Notes: generated by a model not told the origin, from the letters alone. Counted from the first letter of the stretch, positions 33,437 to 45,559 are shown. The stretch: DNA of 64,000 nt from Girardinichthys multiradiatus (GCF_021462225.1 NC_061801.1:8366125-8430124), one strand, 5' to 3'. Numbers and translations: made by a program.

Positions 33437-33660
33437 TACTTCTTTGTCTTCTTTTTCATCTTTTTCGCTGTTGGCAGACAACAATTTGGCACATTACCGC
33501 CACCAATTGGTAAAGAGTGTGAATCAGGATAAGCACGCTCCAAAAGAAATATGACCTGATCAATGCTGGGATGCATTTGTGCACTGTCTGTTAGTGAATC
33601 ATAAATGAAAGTTATATCTCTGATCTTTCTCTCTAATGTAGTTAAATCCACATCAGAATC
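33437..33660 (-). other. Fragment F, longer copy right of hAT-B copy 1
   Basis: The minus frame (33436-33651) reads MDLTTLERKIRDITFIYDSL, TDSAQMHPSIDQVIFLLERA and so on to PNCCLPTAKKMKKKTKK. About 72 codons, kept open in all longer copies in the window. An in-frame stop precedes PDSDVDL. Function unknown. Confidence 0.6.
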
Positions 33661-34133
33661 AGGTCAAATCCAGGGTGTTGTTATCATTAGTGGCACTATT
33701 GGACTGGCACTATTGGACCAATGTCTAAATGATTTATTTCTAACTCTGTTGCTTTCTGTACGATTGTCCAACAAAATATTTTATTAACTGCTCTTTTTTT
33801 TCTCCCTGCAGGTTTGTAAAGTTACCTGCATGGGGTTGTTTTAACGTTGGCCCTGCAGATTAACTCAGTAGTTTAATGACAGCTGATTCTGTTAAGATCT
33901 GCCATTTTGGTCTTTGTTGTGGTTTTGTATTTGTTTACTTTTCAGCTTGGTGTTTCTATTCCTTTGGGTTTAATAGTTATGCTTATTTATTTCTTCTGTT
34001 TCCTGATACTTTTGTTCTCTGCTTCCCTCTCAGGTAGTTTAGTGTTTGTTTACTTTTTATTCAGTCAGGTGTTTCTTCTGTTCCCTCCAGTTTCTCAGTT
34101 TACGTTAGTTTAAGGTTATTCTAGATTCTTAGT

Positions 34134-34640
34134 CACTTCAATTCAAAAATACTTTATTAATCCCAAATGGAAATTAAATGTTGTTGTAGCTCATTATGAG
34201 GGTTTCTTCAAAGAGCCGTTGTAGACGCTGATGGCTGTGGGCAGGATCTCCTGTAGCGCTCCATCTTACAGCAGATCTGAAGAAGCCTCTGACTGAAGAC
34301 ACTGTTGTTGTAGGACAGTCTCATGAAGAGGATGCTCAGGGTTCTCCATAATGTTCTTCATTTTATGAAGTATCCGTCTTTCCACAATGATCTCCAGAGG
34401 TTTCGGAGGAGTCCCCAGAACAGAGCCTGCCTTTTTTATCATCTTGTTGAGCTTTTTTAAGTCCCCGGCTCTGATGCTGCTTCCCCAGCAGATGATGGCA
34501 GAAAAGATCACACTCTCCACAACAGACTTATAGAAGATATGCAGCATCTTGCTGCAAACACCAAAGGACCTAAGCTTCCTCAAGAAGTACAGTCTGCTAT
34601 GTCCCTTCTTGTAGATGGCTTCACAGTTGCATCTCCACTC
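34134..34640 (-). mobile_element. 5'-truncated LINE, C-terminal RT part (U1/U2 junction)
   Basis: The minus frame 34266-34583 gives YKSVVESVIFSAIICWGSSI and LNKMIKKAGSVLGTPPKPLE, the C-terminal region of a fish LINE reverse transcriptase. The 3' tail GGGATTAATAAAGTATTTTT lies at 34175-34150. About 507 bp remain. The same insertion is at 36829-37335 and 63657 onward; the third unit (39524) shows the empty site. Confidence 0.8.
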
Positions 34641-34677
34641 AATGCTGACAACTGTATCTGATAGGTCTAAACAACCC

Positions 34678-34794
34678 GTCAGATACTGTTCCCCCTGTAC
34701 TAAACAGAGGAACAGGGGAATCGGTATCTGATGGTGTTTATAGGACCGTCAGATACGGTTTACCCTGTTCAATACAGGGAAAACGGTCTCTGAC
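34678..34794. repeat. Two adjacent hairpins (U2)
   Basis: GTCAGATACTGTTCCCCCTG pairs with CAGGGGAATCGGTATCTGAT, and GTCAGATACGGTTTACCCTG pairs with a second complementary arm. Copies in U3 (37373-37489) and U4 (58569-58685). Confidence 0.7.
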
Positions 34795-34982
34795 GAGGTG
34801 TAGAGACCCATTAAGATGCATTACCTCTTTTTAAGAGAGAGGACATTTTTTATGGGGTGCATAGACCTTTCAGGAAGTCTCTCGACTGAATGCAATTAAT
34901 AGCTGGGGATGCTGAAAATGACAATAAATACATAACTATGCATTGACAACAGTATAGATATCTGTAGTTTCTCTCTCTATGT

Positions 34983-35290
34983 AGTCAAACGTTTGGACTC
35001 ACCTCAGTCATTCAATGGCTTTTCCTTATTTTTATAACTTTCTACACTGTAGATACACAGTGAAAATATCAAAACTATTAAGCAAACGTATGTAGAATTA
35101 TGTAACAACCACAAAATTGTGAAAAATCTCAAAACATCTTGTTTATCTTAGATTCTTCTTAACAGTCCCCCTTTGCTTTAATTACTGCTTTGCATTTTCT
35201 CTATGAGCTTCATGAGGCAGTCACCTGAAATGGTTTTCCATTCCTCTGGGAACTCTTTCAATACTGCTGGAAAACCATTTTTCGTATTTC
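34983..35290. mobile_element. Truncated Tc1-type element (U2)
   Basis: Same fragment as 20505-20790, starting TAGTCAAACGTTTGGACTCA. No transposase. Confidence 0.7.
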
Positions 35291-35632
35291 AACCCATACC
35301 AGCTAGTTTAAAACATTTGGATTTAACAATGCTTCAACTATTTTGTTGTTGGTACAGAAAGCAGAGAATGTGAGCCGTAATTTCAAACCACGCAGCAGAG
35401 AACATCTTCCTGAGACTCAGAGTTTAAAACATTCAACTCAAACAAGTTTAGATAAAAGGTAACAAAACCTTCATTTTTTAACCAACCTGCCAAAAAAACA
35501 TAAGGACCAGAGGAACTCCGAGGCATCTGACCGCCAGCAGGGTGCGGTAGCTCCGACATTTTTAAAATAAAACTGTATTTAATTGTTATATTTCTATGAA
35601 TCCAGACCAGAAAGACAAATACTGAATACTTA
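35291..35632. other. hAT-A remnant in U2
   Basis: Shares GCAGCAGAGAACATCTTCCT with the left part of hAT-A (about 20908) and CCGAGGCATCTGACCGCCAG with its right part (29650); the transposase between them is deleted. Confidence 0.6.
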
Positions 35633-35836
35633 CAGTGCATCTGGAAAGTATTCCCAGCGCTTCACATTTTGTTATGTTACAGCCTCATTCCAACTTGGAT
35701 TAATCTCTTTCCTCAAAATTCTACAAACAAATACAAAGTATGTGTAGAATTTTGGGAAATAGAGATTAATACAATTTGGAATGAGGCTGTAACATTACAA
35801 AATGTGAAGCGCTGTAAATACTTTCTGGATGCACTG
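35633..35836. mobile_element. Palindromic MITE (U2)
   Basis: Copy of 29765-29968, TA-flanked, with small mismatches in the left arm. Confidence 0.85.
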
Positions 35837-36025
35837 TAAGTATTTGTTCATATATCGCAAGTCATATCGTCATTGCACTATTAGGCACTGTTATCGTACA
35901 TCGCAGGTTTCTCTAATATCGTGCAGCCTTATTAATTAGTTTCTAAGCAAACTTGTATCGGTGTCGAAGGGCAACAAACCACTCAAAATGGCGGACGTGG
36001 GTCGTTCCCATCGAAGTGCTCCCAG

Positions 36026-36365
36026 TTGAAGTGTTTGTTGTATGCCAGAGAGCTGGTATACAATAATAACACCTCATCAATGCTTAGGCATTTCAGAGCC
36101 ATTTATGAAAAAGAAAAGGCACACACTTCAAATCAAACGCTTCTTCGTCTTCTTTTTCGTGTTCTTCGCTGTTGGCAGACAACAATTTGACACATTACTG
36201 CCACCAACTGGTAAAGAGTGTGAATCAGGATAAGCACGCTCCAAAAGAAATATGACCTGATCAACGCTGGGATGCATTTGTGCACTGTCTGTTAGTGAAT
36301 CATAAATGAAAGTTATATCTCTGATCTTTCTCTTTAATGTAGTTAAATCCACATCAGAATCAGAT
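36026..36365. other. hAT-B finger exon fused to long fragment F (U2)
   Basis: The plus strand gives ARELVYNNNTSSMLRHFRA, then the reversed F (minus frame 36128-36352). Relative to hAT-B copy 1 about 730 bp on the left and the whole catalytic part on the right are missing; the right join is what recombination between the two F copies (30983 and 33437) would give. Confidence 0.7.
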
Positions 36366-36828
36366 CAAATCCAGGGTGTTATTATCATTAGTGGCACTAT
36401 TGGACTGGCACTATTGGACCAATGTCTAAATTATCTAACTCTGTTGCTTTCTGTACGATTGTCCAACCAAATATTTTATTAACTGCTCTTTTTTTTCTCC
36501 CTGCAGGTTTGTAAAGTTGCCTGCGTGGGGTGGTTTTAACGTTGGCCCTGCAGATAAACTCAGTAGTTTAATGACAGCTGAATCTGTTAGGATCTGCCAT
36601 TTTGGTCTTTGTTGTGGTTTTGTATTTGTTTACTTTTCACCTTGGTGTTTCTATTCCTTTGGGTTTAATAGTTATGCTTATTTATTTCTTCTGTTTCCTG
36701 ATACTTTTGTTCTCTGCTTCCCTCTCAGGTAGTTTAGTGTTTGTTTACTTTTTATCCAGTCAGGTGTTTCTTCTGTTCCCTCCAGTTTCTCAGTTTACGT
36801 TAGTTTAAGGTTATTCTAGATTCTTAGT

Positions 36829-39523
36829 CACTTCAATTCAAAAATACTTTATTAATCCCAAATGGAAATTAAATGTTGTTGTAGCTCATTATGAGGGTTT
36901 CTTCAAAGAGCCGTTGTAGACGCTGATGGCTGTGGGCAGGATCTCCTGTAGCGCTCCATCTTACAGCAGATCTGAAGAAGCCTCTGACTGAAGACACTGT
37001 TGTTGTAGGACAGTCTCATGAAGAGGATGCTCAGGGTTCTCCATAATGTTCTTCATTTTATGAAGTATCCGTCTTTCCACAATGATCTCCAGAGGTTTCG
37101 GAGGAGTCCCCAGAACAGAGCCTGCCTTTTTTATCATCTTGTTGAGCTTTTTTAAGTCCCCGGCTCTGATGCTGCTTCCCCAGCAGATGATGGCAGAAAA
37201 GATCACACTCTCCACAACAGACTTATAGAAGATATGCAGCATCTTGCTGCAAACACCAAAGGACCTAAGCTTCCTCAAGAAGTACAGTCTGCTATGTCCC
37301 TTCTTGTAGATGGCTTCACAGTTGCATCTCCACTCAATGCTGACAACTGTATCTGATAGGTCTAAACAACCCGTCAGATACTGTTCCCCCTGTACTAAAC
37401 AGAGGAACAGGGGAATCGGTATCTGATGGTGTTTATAGGACCGTCAGATACGGTTTACCCTGTTCAATACAGGGAAAACGGTCTCTGACGAGGTGTAGAG
37501 ACCCATTAAGATGCATTACCTCTTTTTAAGAGAGAGGACATTTTTTATGGGGTGCATAGACCTTTCAGGAAGTCTCTCGACTGAATGCAATTAATAGCTG
37601 GGGATGCTGAAAATGACAATAAATACATAACTATGCATTGACAACAGTATAGATATCTGTAGTTTCTCTCTCTATGTAGTCAAACGTTTGGACTCACCTC
37701 AGTCATTCAATGGCTTTTCCTTATTTTTATAACTTTCTACACTGTAGATACACAGTGAAAATATCAAAACTATTAAGCAAACGTATGTAGAATTATGTAA
37801 CAACCACAAAATTGTGAAAAATCTCAAAACATCTTGTTTATCTTAGATTCTTCTTAACAGTCCCCCTTTGCTTTAATTACTGCTTTGCATTTTCTCTATG
37901 AGCTTCATGAGGCAGTCACCTGAAATGGTTTTCCATTCCTCTGGGAACTCTTTCAATACTGCTGGAAAACCATTTTTCGTATTTCAACCCATACCAGCTA
38001 GTTTAAAACATTTGGATTTAACAATGCTTCAACTATTTTGTTGTTGGTACAGAAAGCAGAGAATGTGAGCCGTAATTTCAAACCACGCAGCAGAGAACAT
38101 CTTCCTGAGACTCAGAGTTTAAAACATTCAACTCAAACAAGTTTAGATAAAAGGTAACAAAACCTTCATTTTTTAACCAACCTGCCAAAAAAACATAAGG
38201 ACCAGAGGAACTCCGAGGCATCTGACCGCCAGCAGGGTGCGGTAGCTCCGACATTTTTAAAATAAAACTGTATTTAATTGTTATATTTCTATGAATCCAG
38301 ACCAGAAAGACAAATACTGAATACTTACAGTGCATCTGGAAAGTATTCCCAGCGCTTCACATTTTGTTATGTTACAGCCTCATTCCAACTTGGATTAATC
38401 TCTTTCCTCAAAATTCTACAAACAAATACAAAGTATGTGTAGAATTTTGGGAAATAGAGATTAATACAATTTGGAATGAGGCTGTAACATTACAAAATGT
38501 GAAGCGCTGTAAATACTTTCTGGATGCACTGTAAGTATTTGTTCATATATCGCAAGTCATATCGTCATTGCACTATTAGGCACTGTTATCGTACATCGCA
38601 GGTTTCTCTAATATCGTGCAGCCTTATTAATTAGTTTCTAAGCAAACTTGTATCGGTGTCGAAGGGCAACAAACCACTCAAAATGGCGGACGTGGGTCGT
38701 TCCCATCGAAGTGCTCCCAGTTGAAGTGTTTGTTGTATGCCAGAGAGCTGGTATACAATAATAACACCTCATCAATGCTTAGGCATTTCAGAGCCATTTA
38801 TGAAAAAGAAAAGGCACACACTTCAAATCAAACGCTTCTTCGTCTTCTTTTTCGTGTTCTTCGCTGTTGGCAGACAACAATTTGACACATTACTGCCACC
38901 AACTGGTAAAGAGTGTGAATCAGGATAAGCACGCTCCAAAAGAAATATGACCTGATCAACGCTGGGATGCATTTGTGCACTGTCTGTTAGTGAATCATAA
39001 ATGAAAGTTATATCTCTGATCTTTCTCTTTAATGTAGTTAAATCCACATCAGAATCAGATCAAATCCAGGGTGTTATTATCATTAGTGGCACTATTGGAC
39101 TGGCACTATTGGACCAATGTCTAAATTATCTAACTCTGTTGCTTTCTGTACGATTGTCCAACCAAATATTTTATTAACTGCTCTTTTTTTTCTCCCTGCA
39201 GGTTTGTAAAGTTGCCTGCGTGGGGTGGTTTTAACGTTGGCCCTGCAGATAAACTCAGTAGTTTAATGACAGCTGAATCTGTTAGGATCTGCCATTTTGG
39301 TCTTTGTTGTGGTTTTGTATTTGTTTACTTTTCACCTTGGTGTTTCTATTCCTTTGGGTTTAATAGTTATGCTTATTTATTTCTTCTGTTTCCTGATACT
39401 TTTGTTCTCTGCTTCCCTCTCAGGTAGTTTAGTGTTTGTTTACTTTTTATCCAGTCAGGTGTTTCTTCTGTTCCCTCCAGTTTCTCAGTTTACTTTAGTT
39501 CAAGGTTATTCTAGATTCTTATG
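36829..39523. repeat. 2,695-bp tandem repeat, unit 2 (U3)
   Basis: Second copy, including a LINE piece (36829-37335, frame 36961-37278 minus), hairpins, Tc1 piece (37678-37985), MITE (38328-38531), and finger/F fusion (38721-39060). It ends at 39523 in the pre-insertion (LINE-free) form of the junction. Confidence 0.92.
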
Positions 39524-40261
39524 CTTCATTTGATTATTTATCTTTTTCCATAGTTTTGCTTAGATCTGTTTCCCTAAGTTTGTTATTTAGTCCCCTTGTC
39601 ATAGTTTAGTTTTGTAGTCAGTTATTCCTTTGGTTATTTCATAGTCTAGTTTCTCTTCTGTTCCCTTTGTCTTCCAGTCTGGTCACCATAGCAACCACTC
39701 ATATTCCCTCAGTTCTCTGCAGCCTGGTCCACACTAGAGGGTGACACGGGAGTGGATTTTCTCTCCTGTCCCATCCCGCTCCCATAGAAAAATGTCTTGT
39801 CCCATCCCAATCCCAGGCCAGCATAACAAAAAAAAATCCTGTCCCGTCCCACTCCTGGTAAATTGACTCCCTCTCCCATTTAGAACGACTCCCACTCCTG
39901 TGACTCTCCCATTTTTGTTTTCTTCATTTAGTCTTTTGGCAATTTCTTTCTTTGAAGGACCATTTAGGTCCCTGTTTTTAGCTGTAGTAAACGGCAGTTA
40001 AAGTAAAAAGAATAATAATGAAGAAATAATAAAATATCAAACAAGGAAACAGACCATGTCTATCTTAGCTGAATAAACAAAATGTACATAGTTGTATTTT
40101 ACTCATTTATTAAGTGATTGTTTCCTTTGAACAATGACATTACTTCTATGTTTCAAATTGCTGAAACGAAAGACAAATGCACCTAGCAAGAGAACTGTAC
40201 TTGTTGAACAAAAGGGCAAAAAGGCATTACCTTCACAATTTAGAAACTGTACCCCAATGGT

Positions 40262-40372
40262 TCACAGCCCTGGTCCTCAGGGACCCCTTCCCTGCAAGTT
40301 TTAGATGTGTGTCTGCTTCAGCTCACCTGATTCAAATTCTGACATGACCTCCTATACAGGCATTAAGAATGA
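40262..40372. repeat. Dispersed teleost repeat piece
   Basis: CCTGGTCCTCAGGGACCCCT and TCAGCTCACCTGATTCAAAT are phrases I recall from a common fish non-autonomous repeat. Class not certain. Confidence 0.4.
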
Positions 40373-40417
40373 AGGGTCAAACTGGACAAATTTAATACAA
40401 TAAACTCATCATTAAAT

Positions 40418-42272
40418 AAATAAATCAGAATCAGCTTTATTGCCAAGTTCGTACATACAAACAAGGAATTTGACTCCGGTACACTTTGCTCTTTGGTTTT
40501 GTTTTGCATTACAGAATATACATATTTACAATGTACAATATACACATATATAATAAAAAGGTGCATTTGCAACATCTGTATGCTGTTGTTTTGTACTCTA
40601 TTGAATGTTCAACAGAGAAACAGCCTGGGGGAAGAAACTGTCTCTGTGGCGGCTGGTTTTAATTAACAGTGCTCTGTAGCGGCGGCCAGAAGGTAAAGCT
40701 CTGAACAGTTTGTGTGCAGGGTGTGTGGGGTCTGCAGAGAATTTAGCAACTCTTTTCCTGACACTAGACCTGTATAAGTCCTGGATGGAGGGAAGGTCAG
40801 CCCTGATTATTCTCTCTGCATTCCTGATTATTCATTGCAGTCTGGACCTGTCCTGTTTTGTGGATGAGCCAAACCACACTGAGATGGATGAAGACAGGAC
40901 AGATTGAATGATGGCAGTGTAGAGGATGACCAACAGCTTCTGTGGAAGGTTGAACTTCTTGAGTTGCCTCAGGAAGTACAGTCTCTGCTGGGCCTTCTTT
41001 CGAACAGTGTCTATGTGTGAAGACCATCTCAGGTCCTCAGGGATGGTGGTTCCTGAGAACCTGAAGTGGTCCACGGCCGATACAGTGTTGTTGAGGATGG
41101 TGAGGGGGGTGTATGGGGGTGGTGTTTTCCGAAAGTCCACCACCATTTCCACAGTCTTGAGTGGGTTGAGTTCAAGATAGTTCTGACCGCACCAGTGTAC
41201 CAGCCGATCCACCTGCTGTCTGTATGCAGACTCATCACTATCCTGGATCAGTCCAATGACAGTGGTGTCATCTGCAAACTTAAGGAGTTTCACAGATGAG
41301 TCCGCTGAGGTGCAGTCATTTGTGTACAGAGAGAAGAGGAGTGGGGATAGAACACACCCCTGGGGGGCACCAGTACTTATTGATCTGGGTCGGGAGAAGA
41401 TGCTCCCCAGTCTCACCTGCTGCTGTCGGTCCGTCAGGAAGCTGTTGATCCACTGACAGGTGGAGGCTGGAACGTTGAGCTGGGTGAGCTTCCGGTGGAG
41501 GATGTCTGGTATGATGGTGTTGAAGGCCGAGCTCAAGTCTACAAACAGGATCCTGGCGTACGTCCCTGGGTGGTCGAGGTGTTGCAGGATGAAGTGTAGA
41601 CCTAAGTTAACAGCATCATCTGCCGACCTGTTTGCTCGGTAAGCAAACTGCAAAGGGTCCAGCAGGGGGCCTGTGATGTCTTTCAGGTGCTTCAACACCA
41701 GCCGCTCAAAGGATTTCATGACCACAGACGTCAGGGCTACAGGCCTGTAGTCATTTAATCCTAGGATGGTGGGTTTCTTGGGCACCGGGATGATGGTGGA
41801 TCGTTTGAGGCAGGAGGGGACCTCACATTTCTCCAGTGACTTGTTGAAGATCCTTGTGAAGATCGGAGCGAGTTGATTTGCACAGGCTTTCAGGCATGAA
41901 AGGGGAGATGTTATCAGGTCCTCCAGCTTTCTTTGTTTTCATGCGCTGAAAGAGCCTGTTTACATCTTCCTCAGAGATCTTTAGTGCAGTCAGAGGCTCT
42001 GATGGTAGGGGGTTGGTTGTTTTACGGGTCAAATTTGTTCCTGAGTGGGATGTGGAGGGGATGATTTGAGGTGTGAATGGCTTCTTGTCATGTCTGCAGT
42101 AGAAGCCATTCAGACAGTTGCCTGTACCGCGCCAAATCTCCACTGCTGTGAGCGTCTTCCTTTTCCCTGCGCAGATTCCTGAAATGTGGAGTAAACCATG
42201 GCTTGTTATTCCCAAAGGTGCAGAAGGTCTTGGTCTGCACACACATGTCCTCACAGAAACTGATGTATGATG
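40418..42272 (-). pseudogene. Rex1-like LINE with long RT frame
   Basis: The frame 40832-41785 (317 codons) covers most of the reverse transcriptase: [36 protein letters not shown] (catalytic Asp), [28 protein letters not shown] (catalytic FADD) and the C-terminal [20 protein letters not shown]. Upstream (42240-41823) [27 protein letters not shown] continues it across a frameshift. The 3' tail GGCAATAAAGCTGATTCTGA with short repeats is at 40443-40424. The N-terminal endonuclease is missing. Both catalytic blocks are intact although the element is dead as a whole. Confidence 0.82.
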
Positions 42273-45200
42273 CCCCTCCCGGATGGCCGAGCTCCTCACC
42301 CTATCTCTAAGGGAGTGCCCGGCCACCCTACGGAGGAAGCTCATTTCAGCCGCTTGTATCCGGGATCTCGTTCTTTCGGCCATGACCCAAAGTTCATGGC
42401 CATAGGTGAGGGTAGGAACTTAGACCAACCGGTAAATTGAGAGCTTTGCTTTTCGGCTCAGCTCTCTCTTCACCACAGCAGACCGGCACAGTGCCCCCAT
42501 TACTGTGGCAGCCGCACCGATCCGTCTGTCGATCTCCCGCTCCATTCTTCACTCACTCGTGAACAAGACCCCGAGATACTTAAACTCCTCCACTTGAGGC
42601 AGGAACTCCCCTCCAACCTGAAGTGGACAAGCCACCCATGGCCTCGGACTTGGAGGAGCTGATCCTCATCCCAGCCGCTTCACACTCGGCTGCGAACCGC
42701 CACAGCGCATGCTGTAGGTCTTGGCTAGAGGGGGCCAGCAGGACCACGTCATCCGCAAAAAGAAGAGACGAAATCCACTGGTCCCCAAACCAAACCCCCT
42801 CCGGCCCTTGGCTGTGTCTAGAAATCCTGTCCATAAAAGTTATGAACAGGACAGGTGACAAAGGGCAGCCCTGCCGGAGTCCAACATGCACCGGGAACAG
42901 GTGCAAATTAGTGCCAGCAATGCGGACCAAACTCTTGCTCCGCTCGAACAGGGACCGGATGGCCCCTAATAAAAGGCCCCCAATTCCACACTCCTGGAGC
43001 TCCCCCCACAGGGCATCACGAGGGACACAGTCGAATGCCTTCTCCAGGTCCACAAAACACATGTGAACCGGTTGGGCAAACTCCCATGAACCCTCGAGCA
43101 CCCTGTAGAGGGTATAGAGCTGGTCCAGTGTTCCATGGCCGGGACGAAAACCACACTGCTCCTCCTGAAGCCGAGGTTCGACTATCGGTCGGACTCTCCT
43201 CCAATACCCTGGCATAGGCCTTACCAGGGAGGCTGAGGAATGTGATCCCCCTGTAGTTGGAACACACCCTCCGGGGGACCACCACCCCAGTCTGCCAGTC
43301 CAGAGGCACTGACCCCAACCGGCACGCAATGTTGAAGAGGCGTGTCAACCATGACAGCCCTACAACATCCAGAGACTTGAGGTACTCAGGGCGGATCTCA
43401 TCCACCCCCGAAGCCTCGCCACCACGGAGCTTTTTAACCACCTCGGTGACTTCATCCTGGGTGATGAAAGAGTCCAACCCCGAGTCCCCAGCCTCTGTTT
43501 CCACCACGGAATGCGTGATGGCAGGATTGAGAAGATCCTCGAAGTACTCCTTCCACCGCCCGATAATGTCCTCAGTTGAGGTCAGCAGTCTCCCACCCCC
43601 ACTATAAACAGTGTTGGCGAAGAACTGCTTCCCCCTCCTGAGGCGCCGGAAGGTTTGCCAGAATCGCTTCGAGGCCAACCGGTAGTCCTTCTCCATGGCC
43701 TGACCGAACTCCTCCCAGGCCCGAGTTTTTGCCTCTACCACAGCCCGGGCCGCAGCACGCTTGGCCTCACGGTACCCGTCAGCCGCCTCAGGAGTCCCAC
43801 AAGCCTACCACAGCCGATAGGACTCCTTCTTCAGCTTGACAGCATCCCTTACTGCCGGTGTCCACCACCGGGTTCTGGGATTGCCACCGAGACAGGCACC
43901 GCAGACCTTACGGCTGCAGCTACGGGCAACAGCATCGACAATAGATGCGGAGAACATGGTTCACTCGGACTCTATGTCTCCAACATCCCCGGGGATCTGG
44001 TCAAAGCTCTCCGGGAGGTGAGAGTTGAATACATCCCTGGCCGAGGGCTCCGCCAGGCGTTCCCAGCAGACCCTCACTATGCGCTTGGGCCTGCCAAGTC
44101 TGTCCGGCTTTCTCCTCCTCCAGCGGATCCAACTCACCACCAGGTGGTGATCAGTGGACAGCTAAGCCCCTCTCTTCACCCGACTGTCCAAAACATGCGG
44201 CCGAAGGTCTGATGATACGACAACAAAGTCGATCATCGACCTCCTGCCTAGGGTGTCCTGGTGCCAAGTGCACTGATGGACACCCTTATGTTTGAACATG
44301 GTGTTCGTTATGGACAATCCGTGACTAGCACAGAAGTCCAATAATAAAACACCACTCGGATTCAGATTGGGGAGGTCATTCCTCCCGATCACGCCTCTCC
44401 AGGTGTCACTGTCGTTCCCCACGTGGGCGTTGAAGTCCCCAGCAGAATAATGGAGTTCCTGGGAGGGGCACTATCCAGCACCCCCGACAGGGACGCCAAG
44501 AAGGCCGGGTACTCTGCACTACCACTCGGCCCGTAGGCTGAAATGATAGTCAGAGACCTCTCCCCAACCCGAAGGCGCAAGGATACGACCCTCTCATCCA
44601 CTGGGGTAAACCCCTACACGAGATGGCTGAGCTGGGGGGCAACAAGCAAACCCACACCAGCCCGCCGCCTCTCCCCGTTGGCCACTCCAGAGAAGAAGAG
44701 AGTCCAACCCCTCTCAAGGAGATGGGTTCCAGAGCCCACGCCGTGCGTGGAGGCGAGCCCGACTATTTCTAGTTGATATCTCTCGACCTCTCGCACAAGC
44801 TCAGGCTCCTTCCCCCCCAGCGAGGTGACATTCCAAGTCCCTAGAGCCAGCCTAAGCATCCGGGGATCGGGCCGCTGAGGTCTCCACCTTCGTCCGCCAC
44901 CCAATCGTCTTTGCACTGGTCCCTCACGGATCCCCCTGCAGGTGGTGGGCCCACTGGGGGATGGCCTCGCGTCTCTCGTTCAAGCTTGGCCCGGCCGTGT
45001 CCCGCGAACAGCAACCCGGCCACCAGGCACTCTCCGACAAGTCCCGACCCCAGGCCTGGCTCCAGGGTGGGACCCCGGCTCCGCCGCACCGGGCGACGTC
45101 ACGTGCCTCGATATTTTGGTCCTCATGAGGGATTCTTGAACCACTCTTTGTCTGACCCATCACCTAGAGCCTGTTTGCCATGGGAGACCCTACCAGGGGC

Positions 45201-45289
45201 ATTTAGGCCCCAGACAACATAGCCTCTAGGATCATTTGAGCACTCAAACCCCTCCACCACGTTAAGGTGGCAGTTCAAGAAGGGGGTAA
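42273..45289 (-). pseudogene. Rex3-type LINE, 3'-truncated, endonuclease and RT
   Basis: Endonuclease part (44916-44162): LGTWNVTSLGGKEPELVREV, DEWVVSLRLRVG-like region, then [20 protein letters not shown] and [22 protein letters not shown] part (43741-42580): GVDEIRPEYLKSL, CGFRPGHGTLDQLYTLYRVL, FVDLEKAFDCVPRDALWG, GLRQGCPLSPVLFITFMDRI and SLLFADDVVLLAPSS (catalytic FADD). C-terminal RSRIQAAEMSFLRRVAGHSL is at about 42360. The stretches GGTGACAAAGGGCAGCCCTG and GTCTGCCAGTCC region match, from memory, the conserved Rex3 probe sites. Frameshifts separate the parts. About 100 C-terminal residues and the 3' tail are missing at the Rex1 join. Confidence 0.88.
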
Positions 45290-45297
45290 CATTAAAT

Positions 45298-45559
45298 GTG
45301 CCATTAAATTAAATGTACCATTTATTTATTTAACACATCATTAGAAACAATAAATGTACCATTATATCATGAAATTGACTATTATGCAATTAAATGTGCC
45401 ACTGAATAATTAAGTATAATTTTAAAGATGACATGACGTAATTAGTGGTACACTTAATATTTAATGATGTATTAAATAAATTGTACATTTAATGGTACAT
45501 TCAATTTTTTTATATTTCACAACATATTTATTTAATATCTTCCCTTGATGAAGTCTTAC
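45298..45559. repeat. AT-rich inverted-repeat stretch
   Basis: AAATTAAATGTACCATT near 45317 is mirrored by AATGGTACATTCAATT near 45492, and short GTACCATT/AATGGTAC words recur between. It is probably the interior of the surrounding element or a small MITE; no TSD was placed. Confidence 0.5.

Larger units (their letters stand above)
34134..36828. repeat. 2,695-bp tandem repeat, unit 1 (U2)
   Basis: Followed without spacer by 36829-39523. Comparing the two line by line I see no difference until the last ~40 bases. Content: LINE piece, hairpin zone, Tc1 piece, hAT-A remnant, palindromic MITE, hAT-B finger exon joined to fragment F, and a T/G-rich tail. Confidence 0.92.
40418..45289 (-). mobile_element. 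Composite LINE insertion: Rex3 joined to Rex1
   Basis: Both parts are on the minus strand, Rex3 first (45289-42273) then Rex1 (42272-40418) with its 3' tail. The sequence CATTAAAT occurs immediately outside both ends (40410-40417 and 45290-45297), as a target duplication of one insertion event would. The join at 42272/42273 lacks the Rex3 3' end and the Rex1 5' end. Confidence 0.6.

Noticed and set aside
33907..34113. Hydrophobic plus-strand frame repeated at 36602, 39297 and 63430
   Set aside because: T/G-rich non-coding tail of unit U; conservation follows DNA duplication, and the residues are what TTT/GTT-rich DNA gives by chance.
43655..44212. Plus-strand frame of 185 codons
   Set aside because: Antisense of the GC-rich Rex3 endonuclease/RT region.
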